Assembly (NCBI GenBank): GCA_016789605.1
Contig: JAEUQO010000366.1
Coordinates: 1-51,153 of the forward strand
DNA from: Acidobacteriota bacterium
Lineage (GTDB): Bacteria; Acidobacteriota; Blastocatellia; RBC074
Direction: 5' to 3'
DNA: 51,153 bases
The notes under the pieces were generated by a model. The model did no database searches. It was not told the DNA's origin and saw nothing but the letters and a program-made list of their open reading frames with translations. The translations under genes and the position numbers were made by a program. Positions 33,122 to 42,058 of the stretch are shown here, piece after piece (position 1 is the stretch's first letter; every line of letters begins with the position of its first letter).

Positions 33122-35545
33122 ATGCAAAGTTTCTGGCAAGACGTGCGCTATGCCTTGCGCACATTCAAAAAGAATCTGGCGGGAACCGTAATTGCCGTCC
33201 TGGCGGCAGCGTTGGGCATCGGCGGGGCAACGCTGATGTTTAGCAGCGCGGATGCGACCTTGTTGCGTCCGTTTTCGTTTCCCAACCAGGATCGGTTGTT
33301 GGTGCTGTTTGAGCAGAACCCTGACATCGGCGTTACGCGCGCGGCGCTTTCGCCGGGGAACGTCGTGGCGTGGCGTGCCGAAGCGCAGACGCTGTCGGAC
33401 ATTGTTGTGCTGCGCAGCCGCGAATTCGTTTTGCACGGCGATGGGCCGCCAGAGCGCTACACCAGCAACGGTGTGTCAGCCCAGTTCTTTGAGGCGCTCG
33501 GCGTGAAGCCACTCTTGGGGCGTACGTTTCGACGCGGAGAAGACGAAGCGGGGCGCGCTCAGGTGGCCGTGTTGAAATATGGTTTCTGGCAACAACGCTT
33601 TGGCGGCGATCCTCAGGTGGTGGGCAAACAGGTGCTGCTGGATGAAAAGCCCTACGAAATCGTCGGCGTCATGCCAAAGGATTTTGATTTTCCGTTAGGC
33701 GGGGCGGTGATGTGGACGCCGTTTGTCATCGAATCCGCCATGCAGCAAGAACACACCGAGCATTATTTGCGCGCGCTCGGCTTGCTGAAACCGGGCGTGA
33801 GCGCGGCGCAAGCCAATGCCGAATTGCAGGCGATCTCACAGCGCATTCAGCAGCGGTTTCCGCAAGGTGAAGCCGGACATACGGGCTACGCCGTGACGCT
33901 CAATGCGGAATACACGCGCGGCGCAAAAATGTATGTGCCGATTTTGGCGGCGTCGGCGTTTTTTGTCTTGCTTATTGCTTGTTCGAATGTCGCCAATTTG
34001 TTGTTGGCGCGTGCCACGACACGACAACGCGAAATCGCCGTGCGGCTGGCACTGGGCGCAACGCGTTGGCGTTTGTTGCGTCAGCTTCTCACTGAAAGCG
34101 TCTTGTTGGGATTGATGGGCGGCGTGCTCGGGTGCGTCCTGGCTGCTTGGGGCATTGATGCGCTGGCCGACGGCATTCCACCGGAAATGTCGAAATACAT
34201 TCCCGGTTGGAATCACTTGGGTTTGAATTACAGCGTGCTGGCCTTTGCGGTGTTGGTTTCTGTCTTGACGGGTGTGTTGTTTGGTTTGGCGCCTGCCTGG
34301 CAAGCGAGCAAAACCAGCCTGAACGACGCGCTAAAAGACGGCGGCAACAAAGGTGCGCCGGGCGGGCGCAGCACAATGCGTAATGCGCTGGTGGTTGTGG
34401 AGCTTTCGTTGTCGTTGATTTTGCTGATCGGTGCGGGGTTGTTGGTGCGCAGTTTTATTGCCTTGTTGCGCGCCGATTTGGGCGTAAACCCGAACGCCGT
34501 GGTGACCATGAGTCTGGAATTGCCCACGGCCAAATATGCTGACCCGCAAGCGCGCCGAAATTTCTTCAATCAACTGTTGCAGCGCGTCGCTTCGTTGCCC
34601 GGCGTGGTTCAAGCCAGCGCGGCCAGTACTTTGCCCATCAACGGATACAACAACGGCAGCCGTTTTCGCATTGTGGGCCAGCCTGTGTTGGAAAAGAGCA
34701 AAGAGCCGCAAGCGAACTTTCGCATTATCACGCCAGACTATTTTGCCGCGATTGGTACGCCGCTACGACAAGGGCGAGTTTTCAGCGCCAGTGACGACGC
34801 ACAGGCCGCGCCAGTTGTGTTGGTTAACGAATCGTTTGTCGCGCGTTATTTGAAGGGAAGTTCGCCGCTTGGGCAGCGTATCAGCCTGGGCAATGAATCC
34901 GAAAAATCCTGCGAAATCGTCGGCGTCGTTGCCAGCGCAATGTCCGAAGACCTGAACGAACTGGAAGAGCCGACGTTTTACCTGCCGTTTGCACAACATC
35001 CCGCTCAGGATCTGAGTTTGATCGTACGTGCGCCCGGCGCAGAAACCAGCGTTGTGCCAAGCATACGGCAGGAACTGGCCACGCTTGACCCGCTGCTGCC
35101 GTTGGCAGACGTCAAAACGATGACGCAAATTATCGAAGATCGCCGTTCGCCCAAATCGCTGATGATGTGGATGCTGGTGATTTTCGGCGTGCAGGCGTTG
35201 GCGATGGCGGCAGTCGGAACGTACGCGGTGATGGCGTATGCCGTGTCTCAACGCACACACGAATTTGGCGTGCGTATCGCGCTGGGCGCACAACGCAGAG
35301 ACATTCTTGGTCTCGTTTTGCGACGTGGCTTGTGGCTGGCGCTGCTTGGCACTGGCATTGGCTTGACGGTGGCATTAGCCCTGACGCGCACACTCGGACA
35401 ATTTTTGTATGGCGTTTCCGCTACTGACCCGCTGACGTTTGGCGGGGTGACGCTGTTGCTCTTAGCTGTGACTTTGCTGGCGTGTTACTTGCCCGCGCGG
35501 CGTGCGACGAACGTTGATCCGATGATCGCCTTGCGGTGTGAATAA
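33122..35545 (+). CDS. ADOP-family ABC transporter permease, copy 3
   Basis: An 807-residue permease of the same family: FWQDVRYALRTFKKN start, first helix with LGIGGATLMFS, FtsX motifs near residues 275-415 and 690-800, and the end ARRATNVDPMIALRCE. It lies 24 bp after copy 2. GTG 33119 is directly in front of the chosen ATG; either start gives the same protein within one residue. A very long perfect hairpin terminates the operon behind it. Confidence 0.92.
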   Translation: MQSFWQDVRYALRTFKKNLAGTVIAVLAAALGIGGATLMFSSADATLLRPFSFPNQDRLLVLFEQNPDIGVTRAALSPGNVVAWRAEAQTLSDIVVLRSREFVLHGDGPPERYTSNGVSAQFFEALGVKPLLGRTFRRGEDEAGRAQVAVLKYGFWQQRFGGDPQVVGKQVLLDEKPYEIVGVMPKDFDFPLGGAVMWTPFVIESAMQQEHTEHYLRALGLLKPGVSAAQANAELQAISQRIQQRFPQGEAGHTGYAVTLNAEYTRGAKMYVPILAASAFFVLLIACSNVANLLLARATTRQREIAVRLALGATRWRLLRQLLTESVLLGLMGGVLGCVLAAWGIDALADGIPPEMSKYIPGWNHLGLNYSVLAFAVLVSVLTGVLFGLAPAWQASKTSLNDALKDGGNKGAPGGRSTMRNALVVVELSLSLILLIGAGLLVRSFIALLRADLGVNPNAVVTMSLELPTAKYADPQARRNFFNQLLQRVASLPGVVQASAASTLPINGYNNGSRFRIVGQPVLEKSKEPQANFRIITPDYFAAIGTPLRQGRVFSASDDAQAAPVVLVNESFVARYLKGSSPLGQRISLGNESEKSCEIVGVVASAMSEDLNELEEPTFYLPFAQHPAQDLSLIVRAPGAETSVVPSIRQELATLDPLLPLADVKTMTQIIEDRRSPKSLMMWMLVIFGVQALAMAAVGTYAVMAYAVSQRTHEFGVRIALGAQRRDILGLVLRRGLWLALLGTGIGLTVALALTRTLGQFLYGVSATDPLTFGGVTLLLLAVTLLACYLPARRATNVDPMIALRCE

Positions 35546-35561
35546 CGCCTTTTCTCTTTGC

Positions 35562-35623
35562 ATTTGCCACGCCAGTATCGAAGCCAGAACCAGCTTCGAT
35601 ACTGGCGTGGCAAATTTATTTTT
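35562..35623 (+). terminator. Very strong intrinsic terminator of the ADOP operon
   Basis: A perfect 23-bp stem (35562-35584 with 35593-35615) around an 8-nt loop, followed by TTATTTTTG. It begins 16 bp after the stop codon of the third permease. Confidence 0.9.
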
Positions 35624-35720
35624 GTGCTCGTGTCGTTTTTGGGTACGCTGGTTCGTCTAATAGCTGACAAACGCAACTGACGGCGTTTGCGCCCAATTCA
35701 TCTGACAAGAGAGGAACACC

Positions 35721-36281
35721 ATGAGCAAAGTCGAAGACGCGACACAAAGCATGATTCGCAATCTGGAAGAGAAAACCGGCAAGTCTTATGCGGCGTGGCA
35801 ACAGATTGCTCGCGGCAGCAAACTGGCCAAACACGGCGAGATCGTCAAATTCCTGAAAACCGAGCACGGTTTGAGCCACGGGTATGCCAATTTGATTGCG
35901 CACGAAGTCTTGCAATCCGCCGCTGGCAGTTTTGCCGACGACGATTTGTTGACCGCGCAATATGCCGGAGCCAAAGCGGTGTTGCGGCCGATCTATGATG
36001 CCTTGGTGGCTGAAATTCAGAAGTTTGGGGCCGATGTGGAGTTCTCACCGAAAAAAGCCTATGTGAGCGTGCGGCGCAAAAAACAGTTTGCCTGTTTGCA
36101 GCCTTCGACCGCCACGCGTTTTGACGTGGGAATCAATTTGAAAGGCGTGGCGCCTGTCGGGCGATTGGAAGCGTCAGGAAGTTTCAGCGCAATGGTCAGC
36201 CATCGCGTGCGCGTGACAAATGCCAGCGAAGTTGATCGCGAACTGATTGCCTGGTTACGTCAGGCATATGAACAAGCTTAG
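35721..36281 (+). CDS. DUF4287 and DUF5655 domain protein
   Basis: A 186-residue cytoplasmic protein. The N-terminal region (about residues 1-60, with EEKTGKSYAAWQ and HGLSHGYANLIAHE) matches DUF4287, and the C-terminal region (about 75-183, with VEFSPKKAYVSVRRKKQFACLQP and VTNASEVDRELIAWLRQAY) matches DUF5655, a domain often found in predicted DNA- or transport-associated proteins. A good site, AGAGGA, precedes the ATG. No enzyme motif is visible and the function is unknown. It is convergent with the next gene, with only 7 bp between stops. Confidence 0.85.
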   Translation: MSKVEDATQSMIRNLEEKTGKSYAAWQQIARGSKLAKHGEIVKFLKTEHGLSHGYANLIAHEVLQSAAGSFADDDLLTAQYAGAKAVLRPIYDALVAEIQKFGADVEFSPKKAYVSVRRKKQFACLQPSTATRFDVGINLKGVAPVGRLEASGSFSAMVSHRVRVTNASEVDRELIAWLRQAYEQA

Positions 36282-36288
36282 CATCGCA

Positions 36289-36759
36289 TCAGCGCGCGGG
36301 CGCGGGCGGTGCAGGCAACATATTGCGAATGGCGGCAATGCGCCAACCGGCTTTGGTGCGTTTCAACACCAGGGTCGTCCACATGCTGCGTGATGCGCCG
36401 CCCGCCAACCCGGTCAATTCATAGCGGCCATCAGCCAGAGCGACATCCGCCGAGATCATTCGTACGGATTCGACGGTGATAGTGCGCTTGCCGCCGGTGC
36501 TGCTGGAACTTGCCATCGTGCCGCGCACAACCGCATCGCGGCCTTTGCGCCATTCACCCGAAGACACAAGCTGGTCGGCGTCGCTGGTAAACAACTGCTC
36601 GACGGCTTTGGGGTCAATTCGTTCGCGCGCATCAACGTATTGGCCGACCAAGGCGCGAATGGCGGCTTCGTCTTGATTCGACTGATTTGTTTGCGGTGTC
36701 ACTGACGAAAAAAACGGCGTCAGAAAGAGCAAACAGAGGGTGGCGGTTAAGCTGCGCAT
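36289..36759 (-). CDS. Secreted SnoaL/DUF4440-like (NTF2-fold) protein
   Basis: A 156-residue protein starting at the ATG at 36759, where AAGGGAG lies 7 bp upstream; the longer open frame to 36924 has no such site and crosses a terminator. Signal peptide ([16 protein letters not shown]), then an NTF2-like domain: an N-terminal helix with [33 protein letters not shown] and C-terminal strands with [21 protein letters not shown]. The family includes ketosteroid-isomerase-like enzymes and ligand binders. Such secreted forms are common in Acidobacteria and their role is unknown. Confidence 0.82.
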   Translation of the reverse strand: MRSLTATLCLLFLTPFFSSVTPQTNQSNQDEAAIRALVGQYVDARERIDPKAVEQLFTSDADQLVSSGEWRKGRDAVVRGTMASSSSTGGKRTITVESVRMISADVALADGRYELTGLAGGASRSMWTTLVLKRTKAGWRIAAIRNMLPAPPAPAR

Positions 36760-36855
36760 AAAAAACTCCCTTGGTGTTTGGATAACGCGTGTCATTGGTG
36801 CTGGTGTTGGCGTGCGTTCGCGAGCTTGGCGACGCAAACCGGCGCGATCATACGA

Positions 36856-36902
36856 CAAAAAAAGCGCAAGGCGCATCCACGTGGATGCGCCTTGCGCTTT
36901 TT
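36856..36902 (-). terminator. Bidirectional-looking terminator between atpE and the NTF2-like gene
   Basis: A perfect palindromic stem centred at 36880/36881 (AAGCGCAAGGCGCATCCAC with its complement) has an A run on its left and a T run on its right. On the minus strand it ends the atp cluster, 25 bp after the atpE stop. Confidence 0.9.
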
Positions 36903-36927
36903 CAGTCCGATTGGTATCGGTCACAGC

Positions 36928-37254
36928 TTAGGGGTTCGGAACTTTGAGCAGCACGACCACCAGGGTGAAGATCACCAGCGTTTCGATGAACACCAGACCG
37001 AGAATCAACGGCAGGGGCACACCTTTGAACGCGCCAGGATTGCGGGCCAAACCTTCGCAAGCCGCGCCCGCGACTTTGCCCTGACCCAATCCGCACAGAC
37101 CCGCCGCGATGGCGAAACCGATGACGGCGGCCAGGTAACCGAGACCTTTGTTATGGTTGCTGGCTTCGGCGCCGGGCGTTTGAGCAAACGCGGCGACCGC
37201 CGAGAACAGCACCACCAGCAAGCTGACAAACAGACGAAACACGTTGCGTTTCAT
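36928..37254 (-). CDS. atpE: F-type ATP synthase subunit c
   Basis: A 108-residue two-helix proteolipid of the c-ring. ATG 37254 is chosen because AAAGGAG is spaced 7 bp from it. Residues 1-25 form a signal-like segment ending AAFAQ, then a helix with GLGQGKVAG, the polar loop ARNPGAF, and a second helix with the ion-carrying Glu91 (FIETLVIF). Gln58 and Thr92 occupy positions that in sodium-type rings bind Na+, but the usual Tyr five residues after the Glu is Phe96, so ion choice is open. Last gene of a leftward atpI-atpB-atpE cluster, followed by a strong terminator, so the other subunits must be encoded elsewhere. Confidence 0.93.
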   Translation of the reverse strand: MKRNVFRLFVSLLVVLFSAVAAFAQTPGAEASNHNKGLGYLAAVIGFAIAAGLCGLGQGKVAGAACEGLARNPGAFKGVPLPLILGLVFIETLVIFTLVVVLLKVPNP

Positions 37255-37541
37255 TCGTTTTTCTCCTTTGAGTGTGATGAAAAATCGCTGTGTCGTTTGG
37301 CTGCGGGCGGAAAATAAACTGCTGATATGAAACCCGCTCGTCAGCAAAACGCGCACGGCGTGAATGCGTCTGTCAGTGATTGGCGCGTGGTTTCGGGATC
37401 AAGGCGACGCCGGGTCTGCATTACAGCTCCTGGGGGAGTGCAAGCGCCACACAACGTTTGCGCTTCGTGGTGTTACTTGAAACCGCGTTCCAACCGCTTT
37501 GACAAAGACGCGTGACTGGCGGCCATCAGCCGCCAAAAACC
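37255..37541 (-). promoter_or_regulatory. Long atpB-atpE intercistronic region with hairpins
   Basis: 287 bp between two genes usually packed closely. It contains a TGGCGGC/GCCGCCA stem (37517-37535) just after the atpB stop and an AAGCGC/GCGCTT pair further on. Neither has a T tract. They may be mRNA-processing or stability elements that raise atpE expression; no promoter was seen. No gene here. Confidence 0.35.
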
Positions 37542-38561
37542 TTAGTGCGCGGCAGCGGCAGCCGGTTCGTGACCGTGGCCTTCGCCGTGATGCTCATCGG
37601 AATGATGCGAAACTTCGCCGATGTAAAGCATCGAGAGCACAATGAAAATGAACGTTTGCAACAACGAGGTCAGCAATCCCAACGGCATCAGCAATGCCGG
37701 TACGACGTACGAAACCATGTTCGCAATCGAACCGCTCACTTGCTCTTCACCGTAAATGTTGCCGAACAAACGAATGCTGAGCGACAGGATGCGCGCCAGG
37801 TTACTGATGATTTCAATCGGGAACATCAACGGCGCCAACCAGGCGACCGGACCCAACAGATGTTTGAAATGGCCCAGGATGCCGTTTTCGCGAATGCCGA
37901 CGTAGTTGTAATAGAGGAATGAAGTCAGCGCGAGCGCCAATGTCACATTGAAATTGGCCGTGGGCGCGACAAAATCGGGCAACAAGCCAGACAAGTTCGA
38001 CAACAAGATCAGCACGGCAAAGGTCGCGACGACCGGGAAGTGCTTCATGCCGTTCGGGCCGACCAGATCAACCAAAAAGCCGCGAATTGCTTCGATGCCG
38101 ACTTCAAACGATTGCTGACGCGTGGTCGGATTCTCGGCGGAAAGTTTGCCGCGCAAAAAGGTCAGCACGACGACCGCGACAAACACCACAATCAAAAATC
38201 CCACGATGTGCGTCGGAATCGGCAGATTGCCCGCAGCGCGATACGCTTCATACGTCATGCCTTCGCCGGGCCAATGCGGGCCAAAGATTTTCAGCGCGCT
38301 GTAAATCGGCGGCATGATTTGCGCTTGCAGGTCAAACACCGTATGACCCAGCAAATCGTTGATCTTTTCGACGATGAAGGGAACGTGTTCGGCGTGTTCT
38401 GCCGCGTGACCGGCGGCTTCGGCTCCGTGTGCGGCAGCGGCATGACCAGCGGCTTCAGCGCCGTGGGCAGCTTGTCCGGCAGCTTCGCCGTGTTGCGCGG
38501 CAGCCGCGCCGTGTTCCGCAGCTTCTTTCCCGTGCTCTTGTAAAAGGTTCAGCAAAAACAT
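37542..38561 (-). CDS. atpB: F-type ATP synthase subunit a
   Basis: A 339-residue membrane protein of the proton (or sodium) channel. The ATG at 38561 opens at [11 protein letters not shown]. Five or six hydrophobic helices, with the essential Arg in [16 protein letters not shown], the NLSGLLP and [10 protein letters not shown] blocks and a final helix [14 protein letters not shown]. Unusual features: residues about 9-60 are an Ala/His/Gly-rich repeat (AAGHAA/AEHG theme) and the C-terminus is again His-rich ([14 protein letters not shown]), which could bind metals. It begins 8 bp after the stop of the AtpI-like gene. Confidence 0.93.
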   Translation of the reverse strand: MFLLNLLQEHGKEAAEHGAAAAQHGEAAGQAAHGAEAAGHAAAAHGAEAAGHAAEHAEHVPFIVEKINDLLGHTVFDLQAQIMPPIYSALKIFGPHWPGEGMTYEAYRAAGNLPIPTHIVGFLIVVFVAVVVLTFLRGKLSAENPTTRQQSFEVGIEAIRGFLVDLVGPNGMKHFPVVATFAVLILLSNLSGLLPDFVAPTANFNVTLALALTSFLYYNYVGIRENGILGHFKHLLGPVAWLAPLMFPIEIISNLARILSLSIRLFGNIYGEEQVSGSIANMVSYVVPALLMPLGLLTSLLQTFIFIVLSMLYIGEVSHHSDEHHGEGHGHEPAAAAAH

Positions 38562-38569
38562 AAAGACAA

Positions 38570-39028
38570 TTACTCTTTCGATGAAGAATCCGAAGCCTCT
38601 TCGCTGACGGCTTCGTCGTTGGTTTTGAACCCTAAATAAAGCTGATACCCGGCTTCGATCATTACGCCACCGACAAAGGCTGCGAAACCGATTCCCAGTC
38701 CCAGCGGATGAACCTTGCCCGTCCACACCGCCATGCCGATGACCAGCGCAATGACGAAGTATCGCAAAATGAATTTGGAAGCGGTAAAAGGCGGGACGCG
38801 TCCGGTTTCTTGCGCGACGACGTGATTTAACATGGCGCGCAAACTGCCTTGCAGCCAGCGTTTATTGAACAGGCTCAGGATGCCGCCCAGCAAAATGCCC
38901 AGCGCCATCGGCCATCCGGCCCAAATCCCACCGACGATCAGCGCAAGAATGATGACTACGTACGTATGACGCTGAAGCCGTTGTTGGACCCTACTGTCGT
39001 CTTCCGTGCTCATTTGCGAAGCGGACAT
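38570..39028 (-). CDS. ATP synthase protein I-like membrane protein
   Basis: A 152-residue protein with four hydrophobic helices (about residues 23-40, 42-55, 88-103, 110-130), an N-terminal charged tail and an acidic Ser/Glu-rich C-terminus. Composition and position directly before atpB fit AtpI, which helps to assemble the c-ring. ATG 39028 and ATG 39013 are both possible starts. It lies 45 bp after the cysteine dioxygenase gene on the same strand. Confidence 0.78.
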   Translation of the reverse strand: MSASQMSTEDDSRVQQRLQRHTYVVIILALIVGGIWAGWPMALGILLGGILSLFNKRWLQGSLRAMLNHVVAQETGRVPPFTASKFILRYFVIALVIGMAVWTGKVHPLGLGIGFAAFVGGVMIEAGYQLYLGFKTNDEAVSEEASDSSSKE

Positions 39029-39073
39029 CTTACCCGCTCAGCCGCGTTTCTGTCCAGCCGGGCGGTAGCGGGC

Positions 39074-39742
39074 TTAGCGCGTAAGTTGCACCAGGGGAAC
39101 TGCGTTTGGTGCAGCGGTCGGCTCCGGTTTGGGAACCAGCTCTCCGTATTTGCTGAAATACGCCAGTTGGCGGCGGTAACAGCGACGGCCTTCCATATCA
39201 AACGCGACGCAGGAATCAATCGGGCGCGAATAGATGTGCACGCTAACGGCGCGTTCGGTGGTTTCGCTCAGGTTGTACAGCCGATGAATCGTTTGCAACT
39301 TGTCGGCTGTCATCACCGGGCCCCCCGCACAGGCTTCGATTTCGTGCAACACCTGCAATTTGGTGTTTTCCGATCCAGCTAGGCAATCAATGCCCACGAC
39401 ATTTTGATGTTCGGGGTGATCACAGCCCAACCATTTGTAATCCACGACTCCCAGGTTGCCGCGTTGCGGAATCATCCAGCAAAGCTGACCGTTGTGCGTG
39501 TGCACCGCCGTTTTTTGGCCCGGTTGCCAGCAAATTGTCATGACTTCAAACAGGTCGTCGCGATAGATCATATTGCGCGTATAAAACTTGTCGTCGAACA
39601 GAACGTAAGGAGCCAGCGACGCATCGCTGATTTGCACGCTATCGCAAAAATCCAGCACCGCGTCACGCGTGATAACACTTTGTTCAAACGACCGAAGTTT
39701 AGCGACAAAATCATCGACACCGATCAACTGTTTGTTTGCCAT
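39074..39742 (-). CDS. Cysteine dioxygenase type I (cupin)
   Basis: A 222-residue cupin protein; AAAGGAG precedes the ATG. It should oxidise L-cysteine to cysteine sulfinate using non-haem Fe(II) and O2. Iron ligands: His81 and His83 in AVHTHNG and the later His of SVHIYSRPID. The substrate-binding Arg is in FYTRNM (Arg56). Cys88 sits five residues after the second His, the position of the Cys that forms the Cys-Tyr cofactor in mammalian enzymes; many bacterial members have Gly there. The match to VHLYSPP-type sequences makes a true thiol dioxygenase likely, though a 3-mercaptopropionate or similar specificity is not excluded. Confidence 0.85.
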   Translation of the reverse strand: MANKQLIGVDDFVAKLRSFEQSVITRDAVLDFCDSVQISDASLAPYVLFDDKFYTRNMIYRDDLFEVMTICWQPGQKTAVHTHNGQLCWMIPQRGNLGVVDYKWLGCDHPEHQNVVGIDCLAGSENTKLQVLHEIEACAGGPVMTADKLQTIHRLYNLSETTERAVSVHIYSRPIDSCVAFDMEGRRCYRRQLAYFSKYGELVPKPEPTAAPNAVPLVQLTR

Positions 39743-39853
39743 AACACTCCTTTAGCCCGCGAAAGAAATTGGACGTTCGCGCGCGAATTCTAAATCGGAA
39801 CGCGGGATTGTGGAACTGTGATCGCCCGCTCGAACCGCGCAAGGGCAAGACGA

Positions 39854-41890
39854 TTAGGATTCCGCCGTTACCGGTTGAAACGTCCCCAAGCTTTGTTTCG
39901 GCCCTTTTTTGAACGCCGCAAGCGCGCGTTCGATCTGTTCTGGCGCACCCATCAAAACCAAAATGTCTTCGGCGGCAATTTCAAATTCCGGCCCCAAGTT
40001 GATGAGCGTGTTTCCGTCGCGGACCGCGCTGGAAATGGTGACACCTGTGCGCCGCCGCAAATCCAATTCCCCCAGAGTATGACCGACAGCGGGCGAATCG
40101 GCAGAAACGAAAAAAATGTCGCTGGTCACGCCGTCAAAGGCTTCGGCAATCAGCCCCAAATCCGCCAGCGGCAACGAAGCGCCGCGCAGCATTTGGTACC
40201 CTTCGCGGCGAATGTCTTCAATTTCGCGCTGGATGATATTGCGCGCGATGCCAAATTGCGCCAGCACGCGGGAAAAGATTTCGATGCTGGTTTCAAACTC
40301 TTCGGGGATGACCTGATTCGCGCCAAGCTTGTATAGTTCGGGCAGTTCCGACATATATCGTGTGCGCACAATGATGTGCAGGTCCGGGTTCATTTCGCGC
40401 GCTTGCGATACCGCGTAACGGCTTGCCGCAGGATCAGAAATGGCGATCACCAGAATTTTTGCGTGTTCAACGCCGATGTGATGCAACACTTCGCGGCGCA
40501 CGGCGTCACCATAAAAAATAGGCACGCCTTGCGCGCGGGCTTCGCTGATAGCTTGAGCATTCATTTCCAGCACTTGATAGGGAATGCCAGTGCGGTGCAA
40601 CACCTTGGCCAGATTACGGCCATTCAACCCATAACCGATGATGATGACCTGGCAATCTGGCGCTGGCTCGGCTGAGGCTTCTGCTTCTGTTTCTATTTCC
40701 GGCAAGCCGACCTTGCGCGAAATGAGAGATTGCACCGCCTGTCCAATTGGACTGGCGGCTTTGATAAAGAATGGCGTGGCGACCATCGAAAGAATCGCCG
40801 ATGCCAAAAACAGTTGGTAATCGTTATCCGAAAGCAGATTTTGCGACGTGGCTGTTTTGGCCAGGATAAAAGAGAATTCGCCGATCTGGGCCAACCCTAC
40901 GGCGGTCATGGTTGCCACGCGGGTGGGATAGCGCAGCGACATAACGACGGCAATGATGATGGTGGCTTTGAGCAATACCAGCCCCGCAAACCAGGCCAGC
41001 ACCATAGGCAAATGCGCGATGAAAAAGCCGGTCGAAAGCAGCATGCCGATGGAGATGAAAAAGAGACTGTTGAACACGTCTCGGAACGGCATGATGTCAG
41101 CCACAATTTGATGGCTGTATTCCGATTCTGACAGCACGACGCCCGCGATAAATGCGCCCAGCGCCAGCGACAATCCAAAATGCGCTGTCAGCCACGACGT
41201 GCCGAAACTGACCAACACCACAAAGATGATGAAGACTTCCTGGCTGCGCAACCGGACAATGTGGCCAAGGACAAAAGGGATCAGTTTGCGCGCGCTGAAC
41301 ATGATGATGGCGACGGCGGCGACCGCGGTTCCCAACTTGGTCGCGATGTTGGCCGGAGACGCGCCTTCGCGTCCGCTCAAAATCGGAACCAGCAACATCA
41401 TCGGCACGATACACAGGTCTTGAAATAATAAGATGCCGACGCCTGCGCGTCCGTGCGGCGTGTCAACTTCCAACCGGTCGCTATAGGTTTTTAGCACAAT
41501 GGCCGTGCTGGAAAGCGTCAGCAAAAAGCCGAACAACACTGATTGTTTGAAGGGCCAGCCCACGAGCCAGAATATCCCCAGCCCTAACAGCGTCGTTAAC
41601 ACAACCTGCCAGCCGCCGCCCCACAGCACCAGCCGTTTCATTTCCAGCAACCGGCCCAGCGAGAATTCCAGCCCGATGGTAAACAGCAGCAACATCACGC
41701 CGATTTCCGCCAGCGTTTCGACAGCGTGAACGTCGTTGATCAATTTTAGGCCGTACGGTCCGATCAAGATGCCGGTCAGCATGAATCCGACAATCACCGG
41801 CAAGCGCAATTTGTGACAAAGAAACGCAATCGGCACGGAAGCCAACAGCAAAATAATAAGATCATTCAGTAGAGGAAGGTCGTGTGGCAT
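39854..41890 (-). CDS. KefB-like cation/proton antiporter (CPA2) with TrkA domains
   Basis: A 678-residue protein starting at the ATG at 41890, with AGGAA upstream. An Na+/H+-exchanger domain with about 12 helices fills residues 8-385; VGFMLTGILIGP and LFQDLCIVPMMLL are family motifs. A TrkA-N/RCK nucleotide-binding domain (about 420-555, GYGLNGRN) and a TrkA-C domain (about 585-665) follow. It probably exchanges K+ (or Na+) for H+ in the inner membrane and is gated by a nucleotide such as NAD(H). No glutathione-binding partner (KefF/G) is nearby, so stress-response K+ efflux is only a possibility. Confidence 0.9.
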   Translation of the reverse strand: MPHDLPLLNDLIILLLASVPIAFLCHKLRLPVIVGFMLTGILIGPYGLKLINDVHAVETLAEIGVMLLLFTIGLEFSLGRLLEMKRLVLWGGGWQVVLTTLLGLGIFWLVGWPFKQSVLFGFLLTLSSTAIVLKTYSDRLEVDTPHGRAGVGILLFQDLCIVPMMLLVPILSGREGASPANIATKLGTAVAAVAIIMFSARKLIPFVLGHIVRLRSQEVFIIFVVLVSFGTSWLTAHFGLSLALGAFIAGVVLSESEYSHQIVADIMPFRDVFNSLFFISIGMLLSTGFFIAHLPMVLAWFAGLVLLKATIIIAVVMSLRYPTRVATMTAVGLAQIGEFSFILAKTATSQNLLSDNDYQLFLASAILSMVATPFFIKAASPIGQAVQSLISRKVGLPEIETEAEASAEPAPDCQVIIIGYGLNGRNLAKVLHRTGIPYQVLEMNAQAISEARAQGVPIFYGDAVRREVLHHIGVEHAKILVIAISDPAASRYAVSQAREMNPDLHIIVRTRYMSELPELYKLGANQVIPEEFETSIEIFSRVLAQFGIARNIIQREIEDIRREGYQMLRGASLPLADLGLIAEAFDGVTSDIFFVSADSPAVGHTLGELDLRRRTGVTISSAVRDGNTLINLGPEFEIAAEDILVLMGAPEQIERALAAFKKGPKQSLGTFQPVTAES

Positions 41891-41980
41891 GCCGTTTCCT
41901 GGTTGATGCTTGGGTAGGCTACCGCCCACACACTATCGGTTAGTGACAAAAGAAATCGTATTTGATTCTGAGTTGGGTAG

Positions 41981-42024
41981 TAAAAATGCGACAAGGTGAT
42001 GTCTTGTCTCAGACATCACCTTGT
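41981..42024 (-). terminator. Intrinsic terminator of the APC transporter pair
   Basis: A perfect 14-bp stem (41991-42004 with 42011-42024) around TGTCTC. On the minus strand it is followed by CGCATTTTTAC. It lies 35 bp past the stop of the second transporter. Confidence 0.85.
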
Positions 42025-42058
42025 CTTTGTTTATCAGCTTGAGCAGCTTTTGGCAACC

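Noticed and set aside
36760..36924. N-terminal extension of the NTF2-like protein
   Set aside because: The extension would pass through the atp terminator and lacks a ribosome-binding site, whereas the ATG at 36759 has one and is followed by a signal peptide.
38562..38726. N-terminal extension of AtpB
   Set aside because: It overlaps the AtpI-like gene in another frame and has an Arg-rich, unconserved-looking sequence. The ATG at 38561 gives the expected start.
39854..41890. KefC-type glutathione-gated system
   Set aside because: No KefF/KefG-like oxidoreductase is adjacent and no glutathione-site motif could be identified, so only a general KefB-like antiporter is called.
41930..41950. CGGTTAGTGA upstream of the antiporter gene as another LytTR-type site
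   Set aside because: It is a single, imperfect copy without the 23-bp partner.
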